A DNA stretch of 50,241 bases from Arthrobacter sp. ISL-28 (GCF_018613875.1 NZ_JAGGPJ010000037.1:1-50241); one strand, 5' to 3'; shown: positions 1-8,621, counted from the first letter of the stretch. Program-made: numbers and translations. Notes: generated from the letters alone by a model not told the origin.

Positions 1-108
1 CCGCCTTCCCCCCCGCCCCCCCTTCCACCGACGAAGGGTGGGTGGCCGGCGCGGAGAAAGACGGGGGCGGGGAACGAAAAATTGGTGGGGAATCCTTATT
101 AAATCCTC

Positions 109-170
109 CATCGATTGCCGAAAAACCCCCTTTAGGCGGGTCGAATGGGGCTTTTTCTCGGCAATCGATG
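109..170. repeat. Long inverted repeat in non-coding DNA
   Basis: The 12-base arm CATCGATTGCCG (109-120) is repeated in perfect reverse complement at 159-170. Inside it, AAAAACCCC at 121-129 nearly pairs with GGGGCTTTTT at 147-156. The whole is an almost continuous 60-base hairpin downstream of metE. It could be a terminator, a small mobile repeat (MITE-like) or a structured RNA. The first 30 bases of the window are poly-C rich, and I see no gene in 1-327. Confidence 0.6.
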
Positions 171-254
171 AGTTAAGGGCGGCGGGGGGCGGTCACTTGG
201 AGGTGCCCGCCCGCCGTCGTACGTGGTGCTGGCTGAACCTGCCGAACGCTCCAC

Positions 255-317
255 TGGTTGAGCTTGCCGAAACCTGGATCCCGACAAGCTCGATCAGCAG
301 TCTCAAGCTCGATCAGC
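255..317. repeat. REP-like extragenic palindrome downstream of metE
   Basis: GAGCTTG-C-CG (260-269) pairs with CG-A-CAAGCTC (282-291), and a 13-base direct repeat AAGCTCGATCAGC occurs at 286-298 and 305-317. The TGGTTGAGCTTGCCGAAACC segment closely resembles the intergenic palindromic repeat family TGGTTGAGCTTGTCGAAACC that I associate with Arthrobacter and related Micrococcales genomes. The family assignment is from memory; the repeat structure itself is visible. Confidence 0.55.
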
Positions 318-327
318 GGCTACATTC

Positions 328-2670
328 TTATTTTGCGCTTTCCAGCAGTTCTGCGCGAACCGTCTTGGTGGCCTCGACGAGGTTACGCAGGGACTCTTCG
401 GTCTCGGCATAGCCGCGGGTCTTCAGGCCGCAGTCCGGGTTGACCCACAGCTGGCGGGACGGGACGTGCTTGACGGCGGTACTGAGCAGCTCGGTGACTT
501 CCTGCTCGCCCGGAACGCGCGGCGAGTGGATGTCGTAAACGCCCGGGCCAACGCCGCGGCCGAAGCCGTGCGACTCGAGGTCGTGGACAACCTCCATGCG
601 TGAGCGTGCTGCCTCAATGGAGGTCACGTCCGCGTCCAGTCCGTCGATGGCGTCGATGATGGCGCCGAACTCGGAGTAGCAGAGGTGGGTGTGGATCTGC
701 GTCTCGTCAGCTGCACCGGCGGTGGACAGGCGGAACGAGTTCACGGACCAGTCCAGGTATGCGGCCTGGTCGGCCTTCCGCAGCGGCAGGAGTTCGCGCA
801 GGGCGGGCTCGTCCACCTGGATGACCTTGATGCCGGCAGCTTCGAGGTCGGCGATTTCGTCACGCAGGGCGAGGGCGACCTGGTTGGCGGTTTCACCCAG
901 CGGCTGGTCGTCGCGGACGAAGGACCAGGCGAGGATGGTGACCGGGCCGGTGAGCATGCCCTTCATCGGCTTGTTAGTGAGGGACTGGGCGTACTTGGCC
1001 CATTCGACCGTGATGGGGGCGCTGCGGGTGACGTCGCCCCAGAGGATCGATGGACGGGTGCAGCGTGAGCCGTAGGACTGGACCCAGCCGTGGACCGTAA
1101 CGTCGAAGCCCTCGAGGTTCTCGGCGAAGTACTGGACCATGTCGTTGCGCTCGGGCTCGCCGTGCACCAGAACGTCGAAGCCGAGCTCTTCCTGCAGCTC
1201 AACAACGCGCTTGATCTCATCCTTCATGAGCTGCTCGTACTGCTCTGTGGTGAGGTCGCCCTTGTTGGCGCGGGCACGGGCGGTACGGATCTCCGACGTC
1301 TGCGGGAAGGAACCGATGGTGGTCGTGGGCAGCGGCGGCAGGGCGAGGGCCTTCTCCTGGGCTGCTTCTCGGACACCGTACTCGGAGCGGTTGAAGTCTG
1401 CTGAGGTCAGGGCCGCGGTGCGGGCCCGGACGTCGGCACGCTGCACGCCCTCGGCGGCGGCGCGGGAGGCGATGATGCGGGTGGCTTCGTCGATGGCCGG
1501 CTGAACGGCGGCGGCGTCGGTCAGGAGGCCTGCAAGGGTGACAACCTCAACGGCCTTCTGGTCGGCGAAGGCCAGCCAGCTGCGGAGCTGCTCGGACAGC
1601 TGCGCCTCTTCCTGAACGTCGTGCGGGACGTGCTGGGTGGAGGTTGAGGTGCTGATGGCGAGCTTGGTGACGCTCTTCTGCAGCTCGGCGATCTTGTCAG
1701 CGGAGGCCTGCAGGTCATTGCGCCAGATGTTGTGGCCGTCCACAACGCCGGCAACGAGAGTCTTGTTGCCCAGGGCGGCAAGCGCAGCGGCGGACGGAAC
1801 GGCACCCTTGAAGACGTCGATGTGCAGGGCGTCGATGTTCGTTGCCGCAAGGGTTCCCAGCTGGCCGTTGAGTGCGCCGTACGGGGTGGAGACGAACAGC
1901 TGCGGGCGCTTGGCCGCGGCGGCGAGAACTTCGTAGGACCGGGCGACAGCTGCCTGGATCTCCTGCGCAGAGGTGTCCTGGTCAACCACGAGGGCGGGCT
2001 CGTCCAGCTGGACCCAGCTGGCGCCGGCAGCGGCAAGCTTCTCGAGCAGCGCGGTGTAGACGGGGAGGACGTCCTCGAGGCGGGACAGCGGGCTGAATCC
2101 GGCCGGGGCGTCGTCGGAAGCCTTGCTGAGCAGCAGGAAGGTCACCGGTCCCACAATGTAGGGGCGGGTCTCCACGCCATTGGCGAGGGCGTATTCGAAC
2201 TCTTCGACGATGCGGTTGGAGGTCAGCGCGAAGTTGGTCTCCGGGCCGATTTCCGGCACGAGGTAGTGGTAATTGGTGTCGAACCACTTGGTCATTTCCA
2301 GCGGCTGCTGTTCCTTGTTGCCGCGGGCAAGGGTGAAGTAGCCGTCGATGTCGAGCTGGCCTTCGCCGTTGAGGAGGTTACCGAAACGGGCCGGAACAGC
2401 GCCGAGGTGCGCGGCGGCGTCGAGCACCTGGTCGTAGTAGGAGAACGTGCCCGGAACGGCTGCGGCCTCGGTGAGGCCCAGGCCCTGCAGGCGCTTCGCC
2501 GTGCCCAGCTGGATTTCCTTGGCGGCGGCGTCAAGGGCGGCGGCGTCGATCTTGCCGGTCCAGTAGGCTTCGACGGCCTTCTTCAGTTCGCGGCGGCGGC
2601 CGATGCGGGGGTAGCCCAGGATCGAGGCGGACGGGAACGGAGTGGTCACGGGGATGTTCTGTTCAGTCAT
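328..2670 (-). CDS. metE: Cobalamin-independent methionine synthase
   Basis: This is 5-methyltetrahydropteroyltriglutamate-homocysteine methyltransferase, which transfers the methyl group of methyl-THF-polyglutamate to homocysteine to make methionine in the cytosol without vitamin B12. The 780-residue length is normal for the family. The C-terminal zinc/homocysteine site is intact: His662 and Cys664 in THLC, Glu686 in SIEAARS, and Cys747 in NPDCGLKTRG. The start is ATG at 2670 because AAGGAAATTCAC places a good ribosome binding site before it; the frame stays open further upstream but has no such site. It lies 59 bases after metF on the same strand, so the two probably form a metF-metE operon in which MetF makes the methyl donor used by MetE. 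Confidence 0.97.
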   Translation of the reverse strand: MTEQNIPVTTPFPSASILGYPRIGRRRELKKAVEAYWTGKIDAAALDAAAKEIQLGTAKRLQGLGLTEAAAVPGTFSYYDQVLDAAAHLGAVPARFGNLLNGEGQLDIDGYFTLARGNKEQQPLEMTKWFDTNYHYLVPEIGPETNFALTSNRIVEEFEYALANGVETRPYIVGPVTFLLLSKASDDAPAGFSPLSRLEDVLPVYTALLEKLAAAGASWVQLDEPALVVDQDTSAQEIQAAVARSYEVLAAAAKRPQLFVSTPYGALNGQLGTLAATNIDALHIDVFKGAVPSAAALAALGNKTLVAGVVDGHNIWRNDLQASADKIAELQKSVTKLAISTSTSTQHVPHDVQEEAQLSEQLRSWLAFADQKAVEVVTLAGLLTDAAAVQPAIDEATRIIASRAAAEGVQRADVRARTAALTSADFNRSEYGVREAAQEKALALPPLPTTTIGSFPQTSEIRTARARANKGDLTTEQYEQLMKDEIKRVVELQEELGFDVLVHGEPERNDMVQYFAENLEGFDVTVHGWVQSYGSRCTRPSILWGDVTRSAPITVEWAKYAQSLTNKPMKGMLTGPVTILAWSFVRDDQPLGETANQVALALRDEIADLEAAGIKVIQVDEPALRELLPLRKADQAAYLDWSVNSFRLSTAGAADETQIHTHLCYSEFGAIIDAIDGLDADVTSIEAARSRMEVVHDLESHGFGRGVGPGVYDIHSPRVPGEQEVTELLSTAVKHVPSRQLWVNPDCGLKTRGYAETEESLRNLVEATKTVRAELLESAK

Positions 2671-2729
2671 GTGAATTTCCTTGAATGGTTGGGAAAATTT
2701 GCAGTTCGTGGTGCTGGCTGGCGGCATCG

Positions 2730-3710
2730 TCAGCTGGCAGTTGTCAGGTTTTCCAGCTGACGGCGGGCGATGGCATTGAGGCGGCTGGCCGAGCGGGTGG
2801 GCCTCCCCAGCGAGAGCTTGTCGAGAACCTCCAGCGCGCTCTGGTGTTCGTTGAACGTGTACAAGTGCAGGCCGGGCGCTCCGGCGTCCAGGGCAGCGTT
2901 GGCCAGGTCCACCGTGGCGCTCACACCGATGCGCATGCGCTCAGCGTCGGAATCCGCCGCGGCGAGCCGCTCGATGAGTTCCGGTGCCGGTTCGACGCCG
3001 GTCAGCTCGCCCAGGCGCTTCAGCCGCCGCAGGCTCGTGAGCGGCATGACGCCGGGAATGATGGGGATGGTGACCCCGGCGCGGCGGGCCCTCGCGATAA
3101 GGTCCGCGTACTGCTCCGTGTGGAAGAACACCTGGGTGATGGCGAAGTCGGCGCCGGAGCGCTGTTTGGCCAGCAACACCTCGACGTCGTGCGCCTCGCT
3201 CGGGGATTCCGGGTGCCTCGTGGGATAGGCTGCCACGCCGACAGCGACCTTGCCCGCGCACAGCAGGGCCGAACGCCGCTGCTCTACCCGGCGGATCAGT
3301 TCGATCAGATCCTGGGCGTAACGGAGGGAGCCGCTCACCGGCTTGCCGCTGTCCTTGGGCTGGTCGCCGCGGAGTGCCAGAATGCCGCGCACCCCGGCGT
3401 CCAGCAGCTCGCCGATGACATCCGCGAGCTCTGCAGGCGTGTTTCCCACGCAGGTCAGGTGGGCCAGCGGACGGAGCGTGGTCTCCAGGACCAGGCGATT
3501 GACAAGCTCGACGGCGGTGTCCCGGTTGGAGCCGCTGGCACCGTACGTGACAGACACGTAGTCGGGGTCGGTGGTCTCCAGCTCGCGGATAGTGGTCCAG
3601 AGCGTCTCGGCGGCTGCGGGAGAACGCGGCGGGAAGAGCTCATAGGACAGCGCGACGGGGGCCGTGTCGGAAAGATTTGGATGGGTGTCAATAAGGCTAG
3701 GTGGTGACAT
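2730..3710 (-). CDS. metF: 5,10-methylenetetrahydrofolate reductase
   Basis: MetF reduces 5,10-methylene-THF to 5-methyl-THF, supplying the methyl group for methionine synthase. The 326-residue protein carries the FAD-binding TIM-barrel signature: the N-terminal YELFPPRS with the family's catalytic Glu (Glu24), SVTYGASGSNRD around residues 54-65, the ITQVFFH strand and the PIIPGVMPLTS segment. The length fits the bacterial single-domain form without the eukaryotic regulatory domain. The ATG at 3710 has AAGGA about 8 bases upstream. It is the first gene of the presumed metF-metE operon, with a roughly 240-base structured leader before it, so control probably acts on that leader or on a palindrome near the transcription start. 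Confidence 0.96.
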   Translation of the reverse strand: MSPPSLIDTHPNLSDTAPVALSYELFPPRSPAAAETLWTTIRELETTDPDYVSVTYGASGSNRDTAVELVNRLVLETTLRPLAHLTCVGNTPAELADVIGELLDAGVRGILALRGDQPKDSGKPVSGSLRYAQDLIELIRRVEQRRSALLCAGKVAVGVAAYPTRHPESPSEAHDVEVLLAKQRSGADFAITQVFFHTEQYADLIARARRAGVTIPIIPGVMPLTSLRRLKRLGELTGVEPAPELIERLAAADSDAERMRIGVSATVDLANAALDAGAPGLHLYTFNEHQSALEVLDKLSLGRPTRSASRLNAIARRQLENLTTAS

Positions 3711-3953
3711 TTGCGTCCTTGGCTATGGGCCATTGAAGGCTGGACTGCCGTGGCGTTGCCCGTGGCAGTATGCGGTCAATGAATTGAGTTTGGGGAACAC
3801 GGAACGAACTTCGGCAGGGCGCAGCCGCGACTGTTACGCCTGAATAGAAGCAAGTCCGTGAGCAAATGTCAGGCCCACATGGGGGCACCCACACCCTCCT
3901 TGGCTGCCGGCTGGCGGCATACCACAGCGGAGGATCGCTGACACGTTACCTCG
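3711..3953 (-). promoter_or_regulatory. Structured 5' leader of metF-metE, type unidentified
   Basis: Read on the minus strand, TGTCAG (3938-3943) pairs with CTGACA (3867-3872) as a closing stem. Inside it CCTCC pairs with GGAGG around a TGCCG-CCAGC-CGGCA hairpin. The stretch also holds CCGGCAGCC followed by GGGTGCCCC, reminiscent of the CCGGCAACC...GGGGTGCCCC core of SAM-IV riboswitches. Nearer metF, ACTGCC...GGCAGT forms another hairpin. A SAM-sensing element would fit metF-metE, but the SAM-IV P3 helix is not evident, so I do not assign a class. Confidence 0.4.
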
Positions 3954-3965
3954 GTAACTTGTATA
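3945..3965 (-). promoter_or_regulatory. Candidate metF promoter -10 and palindromic operator
   Basis: A perfect 14-base palindrome GTTACC-TC-GGTAAC lies at 3945-3958. Directly upstream on the minus strand is TATACA (3960-3965), a good -10 hexamer that would place the transcription start inside the palindrome. No convincing -35 is visible. A repressor bound here would block initiation. The regulator is unknown. Confidence 0.4.
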
Positions 3966-4199
3966 GAACTCTAGAAGCCGCATTGGGCCTGTTCAAGTCG
4001 GGCACCGAATTAAGACGCAGTCTTACGCCCGTCCGGTTGCACCGGACAGAATATTGTTCGCTGAACCCGCCCGTACCGGCCTTTCGCAGGCCGGCTGCCA
4101 CAAGATTCTACCGCCCTCCCGCAGCGCCGGGCAGGGCCCGGCGCGCCTTCGAGGGCCTTTGCGGGACCCGCGCCCCTCCCCTCGGGGCAGGAACGGGTC

Positions 4200-4205
4200 T
4201 ATTCT
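4200..4205 (+). promoter_or_regulatory. -10 element of a leaderless promoter
   Basis: TATTCT ends exactly 6 bases before the ATG at 4212, so transcription would start at the start codon. No ribosome binding site precedes that ATG. Confidence 0.55.
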
Positions 4206-4211
4206 TTTGCC

Positions 4212-4409
4212 ATGATCCAGCTACCAGCCAGCTATGAGGAATATCTCGTCGGCAAAGATCCAAGGTTCGTTGACACTGTTCGCCCTGTCCTCTTGCAGTC
4301 CGCCGCTGACAAGCTTCATGGCGTCCGCGTGCTGTTCATTCCCCGCGGTCACCAGGCGCATCTTGATGACACGATTCCCTACGGAACGATCGTGGAGGAC
4401 ATCGACTAG
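4212..4409 (+). CDS. Small conserved-looking protein, unknown function
   Basis: This 65-residue, acidic, soluble protein begins MIQLPASYEEYLVGKD and ends with PYGTIVEDID. I do not recognise a named family and see no membrane segment, signal peptide or metal-binding motif. Support for it being real is the ideally spaced -10 element (TATTCT, 6 bases before the ATG) with no ribosome binding site, as in leaderless actinobacterial genes, and codon use like its neighbours. It converges on the ROK regulator gene with a gap of only 21 bases. The long non-coding stretch before it belongs to the divergent metF leader. Confidence 0.65.
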   Translation: MIQLPASYEEYLVGKDPRFVDTVRPVLLQSAADKLHGVRVLFIPRGHQAHLDDTIPYGTIVEDID

Positions 4410-4430
4410 GCTTCCGCCCGCCCTGGAGGA

Positions 4431-5684
4431 TCAGCCTTCCAGCAGCAGCCGCTGGGCGCGCGGCGCGAGTGTGTGTTCCAGGACAAGGCAGGCAGCGCCC
4501 ACGGCACCCACATCCTCCCCCACACCGGTGCCCACTACTTCGATGGCATGGATATTTCCGGCGTCGCTGTTCTGCCTGATCAGTTCGGGAACCTGGTCCA
4601 GGTAGCGCTTGGACAACAGACCCCAGAACGGCCCGCCGAAGACCACACGGTCAACGTCGAGGGTATTCGCAACGACCGCCGCCGCGCGGGCCACGAGCAC
4701 CGCAGACTTGTCAATGATCGCCACGGCGGCACTGTTCCCCGCGTCGGCTGCCTCGCACAGCCTGGCAAATCCTTCCTGCACGGCCGGTCCGCTGGACAGG
4801 GGTCCCGCTACATCCAGGAGCCCGGCGGTCCGGGCCTCAGCCACCAGGACCTGGGGGATACAGGACGACTTTACGCAGCCGCGGAGCCCGCAGTCGCAGG
4901 GCGGGCCATCCGGGTCGACAATGATGTGGCCGATTTCGCCGGCGTTACCGGACGTGCCGCGGACCACTTCGTCATTCAGGACGATGCCGCAGCCGATGCC
5001 CGTGCCCATGTACATGAAGACGAAACTGCCGGTGCCGCTCGCGCCGCCGGCCCAGGTTTCCGCAACGGCGGCGCTGGTGACGTCCTTGTCCATGAGGACC
5101 GACATTCCCGTGGCGTCGGCCAGCGCATCGCGGAGCGGAACACGGTCCCAGCCCTTCAGCAGCGGCGGCTCCACCACCATTCCGTGGTCGTGGTCGATCG
5201 GTCCCGGCGCAGCCACCCCCAGGCCGGCAATCTTTTCCCGGTCCACACCGGACGCTTTTACCAACTGTTCGATCTCCGCGGCGATGGCGGAGATGACGAT
5301 ATCCGGCGCGCCGTCGTCCGGGGTCTTGATCTGCGAATGCTGAACCACCGCACCGACGAGGTCCAGCAGCACGAAAGTTGCGACGGCGGGATCCAGGTGG
5401 ACGCCCACGGCGTACATCCCGGACGGGTTGAGGCGAAGGATGGTCCGCGGTTTGCCTGGCCCGCTCCCCTCTTTCCCCGCTTCGACGATGAGGCTTTGGT
5501 CCAGCAGGCGGCGGGAAATGTTCGAGATTGTCTGCGGGGACAGTCCGACGATCTGCGCCAGCTCAACGCGGCTGAGCCCTCCGGATGAGCGCCGGATCGC
5601 ATCCAGGATGACTGTCAGGTTGAAGTCACCCATGCGGGGCAGGTTTGTTCCGCGCCTCGGTGAGGGCTGGCGGATCTCGGTCAA
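4431..5684 (-). CDS. ROK-family transcriptional regulator (NagC/XylR type)
   Basis: This 417-residue protein has an N-terminal winged helix-turn-helix (about residues 25-85, with LSRVELAQIVGLSPQTISN as the helix-turn-helix) followed by a ROK sugar-kinase-like domain. The ROK zinc motif is intact as CDCGLRGC, with upstream His in GEIGHI. Such proteins usually repress sugar uptake or catabolic genes and respond to a sugar or sugar phosphate. The start is a TTG at 5684, supported by AGGGGA about 8 bases upstream and by family-like residues (RRGTNLPRMGDFN) before the next Met. No sugar transport genes adjoin it, so its target is probably elsewhere and I cannot name the ligand. Confidence 0.9.
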   Translation of the reverse strand: MTEIRQPSPRRGTNLPRMGDFNLTVILDAIRRSSGGLSRVELAQIVGLSPQTISNISRRLLDQSLIVEAGKEGSGPGKPRTILRLNPSGMYAVGVHLDPAVATFVLLDLVGAVVQHSQIKTPDDGAPDIVISAIAAEIEQLVKASGVDREKIAGLGVAAPGPIDHDHGMVVEPPLLKGWDRVPLRDALADATGMSVLMDKDVTSAAVAETWAGGASGTGSFVFMYMGTGIGCGIVLNDEVVRGTSGNAGEIGHIIVDPDGPPCDCGLRGCVKSSCIPQVLVAEARTAGLLDVAGPLSSGPAVQEGFARLCEAADAGNSAAVAIIDKSAVLVARAAAVVANTLDVDRVVFGGPFWGLLSKRYLDQVPELIRQNSDAGNIHAIEVVGTGVGEDVGAVGAACLVLEHTLAPRAQRLLLEG

Positions 5685-5809
5685 TGAATCCCCTAAAGCA
5701 TCGTTGGCGGGCCACTATCGATGTCTGAATGGTACGTTACCTGCGGGTATACGGGTATGTCCCACGCGCGGGCAACGGCAGGGTGGCCAAGCGCGCCCGA
5801 AGGCGGCGA

Positions 5810-6958
5810 TTATCGGCCATGGTTTTTGACGCTGACAGCCACCGTGAATTTCGGGTTCCTGCCCTTAACGCGGGTCGGCCCCACCAGCCTTTCAAGAGCC
5901 GGCAGGTAGTGCAGATGGCTGTTGAAGACAGTCCAGAGTTCAGCGCCCGGAGCCAGTACCCGGGCAGCAGCCTCGAACATCTTGATCCCTGCCCCCGCAT
6001 GCACGCTGGCACCGAGGTGAAAGGGAGGATTCAGCAGGATGAGGTCGGCGCTGCCGGCCGGCAGGGAGCTCATGGCGTCGTCCTGAAGCACCGTGATCTG
6101 GCCGGCCAGTCCGTTCGCCTTCGCCGTGGCACGTGCGGACGCCACCGCGGCCGCCGACTGGTCTGTGGCTATGACTGCCGCCTCCGGATGGGAGCGCGCA
6201 TACATGGCGGCCAGAATGCCGGTCCCGCACCCCAGATCGACCGCGCGCCTTGCCCCCGGGATCTCGGGGAGGAACTCCAGCAGGAAGCGCGTTCCGATAT
6301 CCAGCCTGGTGCCGGCGAAAACCGCCCCGTGCGCGCATATGTCGAGATCGAGTTCGGTGTTGTGTTCGGTGACGGGATATTGCGGGTCCGGCGCCACGGG
6401 TTTGGGCCCCGAGGCAACGAGGAGCCGGGATTTCTGCCGGGCCAGCTGCGGCTGGACGGCGTCGAAGTACCGCCCCAGCACCGCGTTCATACCGAGGGAC
6501 ATGTGCTTGATCCGCCCGCCGGCGAGAAGCGTGGTTCCGGGCGAGGCGTGCCGGGCCACGGCGTCGGAAATTTCCTCGAGCTCCGCGAGGGTCTTGGGAA
6601 GCTGGAGCAGAACGAGATCGGCGCCGCCCAGCAGCGCTGCGCCGAGGGGCAACTGGTCGAACGCAGTGTCTATGCCGAGGGCTGCCGCGTTGTTTCGCAG
6701 GGCATGCTCGCCCGTGATGAGGTCCTGGTGCACGCGAACACGCGCCGGCCCGGGAGACGCAATGCCGGAGAGCAGTCCCAGCGTGAGAGCCCCGTAGCGG
6801 TCCCCAATAACGGCCACGTCACTCTCAGTCGTCAGGAGGTTCGCTGCTGCCTCGAGCAGGAGCGTGTCTGTGGCGTCCCAAGCCTGCAGGTTTGCGGCCT
6901 CGACGTCCGGGTACCTCCGCAGCATGCCCAGAAGGTCGCCAAGGCTTTTCTCCGTCAC
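5810..6958 (-). CDS. Class I SAM-dependent methyltransferase, RsmC/RlmG-like
   Basis: The C-terminal half has the SAM-binding motif VDLGCGTGILA, an acidic loop (VIATDQSAAAV) and the catalytic NPPFHLG motif typical of N2-guanine rRNA methyltransferases (16S G1207 RsmC and 23S G1835 RlmG). The N-terminal half is a degenerate methyltransferase-like domain, the two-domain layout of that family, and 382 residues is the expected length. The most likely role is methylation of a guanine in rRNA; the exact base cannot be decided from sequence. The start is GTG at 6958. It sits alone between the ROK regulator and an FAD oxidoreductase on the same strand, with a gap of about 125 bases on either side. 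Confidence 0.82.
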   Translation of the reverse strand: MTEKSLGDLLGMLRRYPDVEAANLQAWDATDTLLLEAAANLLTTESDVAVIGDRYGALTLGLLSGIASPGPARVRVHQDLITGEHALRNNAAALGIDTAFDQLPLGAALLGGADLVLLQLPKTLAELEEISDAVARHASPGTTLLAGGRIKHMSLGMNAVLGRYFDAVQPQLARQKSRLLVASGPKPVAPDPQYPVTEHNTELDLDICAHGAVFAGTRLDIGTRFLLEFLPEIPGARRAVDLGCGTGILAAMYARSHPEAAVIATDQSAAAVASARATAKANGLAGQITVLQDDAMSSLPAGSADLILLNPPFHLGASVHAGAGIKMFEAAARVLAPGAELWTVFNSHLHYLPALERLVGPTRVKGRNPKFTVAVSVKNHGR

Positions 6959-7085
6959 GTGTTGCCGCCGCCTGTTCCTTGCCGTGTGCCTCTGCCGCTG
7001 GTCTTGCTTATGCCCAGTGGTTCTGCCCCCGACCGGGCAGGCTCCTGAGCAAACTTACCGTGAAACTGCTTCAACGGGCTGCGCG

Positions 7086-8249
7086 TCAACTAACCGGCTG
7101 CTCACCAACGACATTAACCTGCTGCGCCTCAAGGAGCTTCAGGAGTCCAGCAACGGCGGCCCGGCCCGCGCGGTTGGCGCCGATGGTGGACGACGACGGG
7201 CCGTAACCCACCAGATGTACGCGCGGTTCAGCGGCGACCTGGGTGCCGTTCATGGCAATCCCGCCGCCCGGTCCGCGCAAGTGCAGCGGCGCGAGGTGTT
7301 CCAACTCGGCCCGGAATCCGGTGGCCCACAGGATCACATCGGCGGCGAGGAAACTCCCATCGGCCAGCCTCACGCCGTTGGGCTCTATAGCGGTGAACAT
7401 TGGGCGCCGGTCGAGGACGCCGCGTGCGGCGGCCGCCCTCAGCGATGGCGTCCACATGAGTCCGGTGGCGGCGACAACGCTCTGCGGCGGGAGCCCCTGC
7501 CGGACCCGTTCCTCCACGAGGGCGACGGCATCGTGCCCCGCCTGGCGGTCGAACTCGGCGTCCCGCCAGTCGGGTTCCCGTCGGGTGAACCAGCTCGTGG
7601 ACGTCACCAGAGAGATCTCGTCCAGGAGTCCGACGGCGGAAATGCCGCCGCCCACCACGATCACGTGCAGACCGCGGAACTCGTGGGCTGAGACGTAGTC
7701 GGCCACGTGGAGCTGGCGCCCCTTGAACGTCAACTGTCCCGGATAGATCGGCCAGAACGGCCTGGTCCACGTGCCCGTGGCGTTGATGACGGCGCGCGCC
7801 GACCACTCGCCGTCGGACGTCCTGATTCTCAGCCGCCCGGCGGGATCATCGTCCTCGCGCGACACTGCGCCCACCTTGACCGGCCGCTCGATGGCCAGGC
7901 CCAGTTCGCGCTCATAGCCGGCGAAGTACCGGGTGAGGAACGCCGAGCTGGGCTCAGCCGGATCGATCTCCGGCTGCGGGATGCCGGGGAGGTCACTGAT
8001 GCCGTTGACCGTAGCCATCCGAAGGCTCTTCCAGCGGTGGCGCCAGGCACCGCCGGGGCCATCCTCGGCGTCGAGCACGGCATAGGTGCGCGGGGAAGAA
8101 TCCGTGCCGCCGGCCTCGGTTTCATTCCCGGCGCCGGCCCTGGCAGGCGCGGGCACAAAGCCGCGGCGGGCCAGATGGTAGGCAGCCGACAGGCCGGCTT
8201 GTCCGGCACCGATCACGACGACGTCGGCAACCCTCACGGCCGTTTCCAT
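7086..8249 (-). CDS. FAD/NAD(P)-dependent flavin monooxygenase-like oxidoreductase (CzcO type)
   Basis: The 387-residue protein opens with the FAD-binding Rossmann motif GAGQAG (residues 14-19) and has a second dinucleotide motif, VVGGGISAVG, mid-protein for NADPH, plus WATGF near the C-terminus. This layout matches flavin-containing or Baeyer-Villiger-like monooxygenases of the CzcO/TrkA group. The substrate is unknown; relatives oxidise amines, sulfides or ketones, or are annotated near metal resistance genes. An insertion rich in Ala, Gly and Glu after residue 30 (PAPARAGAGNETEAGG) looks like a lineage-specific loop. AGGAA before the ATG supports the start. It is 21 bases downstream of the yjdM-like gene, so the two may be cotranscribed. 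Confidence 0.85.
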   Translation of the reverse strand: METAVRVADVVVIGAGQAGLSAAYHLARRGFVPAPARAGAGNETEAGGTDSSPRTYAVLDAEDGPGGAWRHRWKSLRMATVNGISDLPGIPQPEIDPAEPSSAFLTRYFAGYERELGLAIERPVKVGAVSREDDDPAGRLRIRTSDGEWSARAVINATGTWTRPFWPIYPGQLTFKGRQLHVADYVSAHEFRGLHVIVVGGGISAVGLLDEISLVTSTSWFTRREPDWRDAEFDRQAGHDAVALVEERVRQGLPPQSVVAATGLMWTPSLRAAAARGVLDRRPMFTAIEPNGVRLADGSFLAADVILWATGFRAELEHLAPLHLRGPGGGIAMNGTQVAAEPRVHLVGYGPSSSTIGANRAGRAAVAGLLKLLEAQQVNVVGEQPVS

Positions 8250-8270
8250 GGCAGTTCCTACGACCTGTCC

Positions 8271-8621
8271 CTAGACCTTTTTCACGACACTGGACTTCAG
8301 CTGCATGGGACCCACGCCGTCCACCTTGCAGTCGATGTCGTGGTCGCCCACGCCGTCCAGGAGGCGGATGCCGCGCACCTTGGTGCCGACTTTGATGACT
8401 GTGGAACTGCCCTTGATCTTGAGGTCCTTGACCACGGTGACGGTATCGCCGTCGGCCAGCACGTTGCCGACGGCGTCCTTGATGACGCGCTCCCCCGGCG
8501 CGTCGGCTTCAGCCGCTGTACCTGACCATTCATGGCCGCACTCGGGGCATCCGAGGAGGGCGCCCATCTCGTACGTGTGCACACTGGAACATTCAGGGCA
8601 GGGAGGAAGCGTCTCGTTCAC
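8271..8621 (-). CDS. yjdM: Zinc-ribbon protein YjdM (PhnA family)
   Basis: This 116-residue protein has an N-terminal zinc ribbon, with CPEC near residue 8 and CPEC near residue 25, followed by the conserved PhnA C-terminal domain (VIKDAVGNVLADGDTV and DCKVDGVGPMQLKS). The family was named for a link with alkylphosphonate use in Escherichia coli, but no phosphonate genes lie nearby and the molecular role remains unclear. The GTG start at 8621 is preceded by GGATAGGGAC, a good binding site. Family membership is secure; function is not. Confidence 0.9.
   Translation of the reverse strand: MNETLPPCPECSSVHTYEMGALLGCPECGHEWSGTAAEADAPGERVIKDAVGNVLADGDTVTVVKDLKIKGSSTVIKVGTKVRGIRLLDGVGDHDIDCKVDGVGPMQLKSSVVKKV

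Noticed and set aside
3798..3860. Cobalamin-riboswitch-like GGGAACACGG...GCCGCGACTGTTA on the plus strand
   Set aside because: It lacks the downstream AGCCAGGAxACCTGCC block and points away from metF-metE toward a small unrelated gene.
3866..4237. Open frame of 123 codons on the plus strand
   Set aside because: It lies within the metF leader, has no family resemblance or binding site, and overlaps the better-supported start at 4212.
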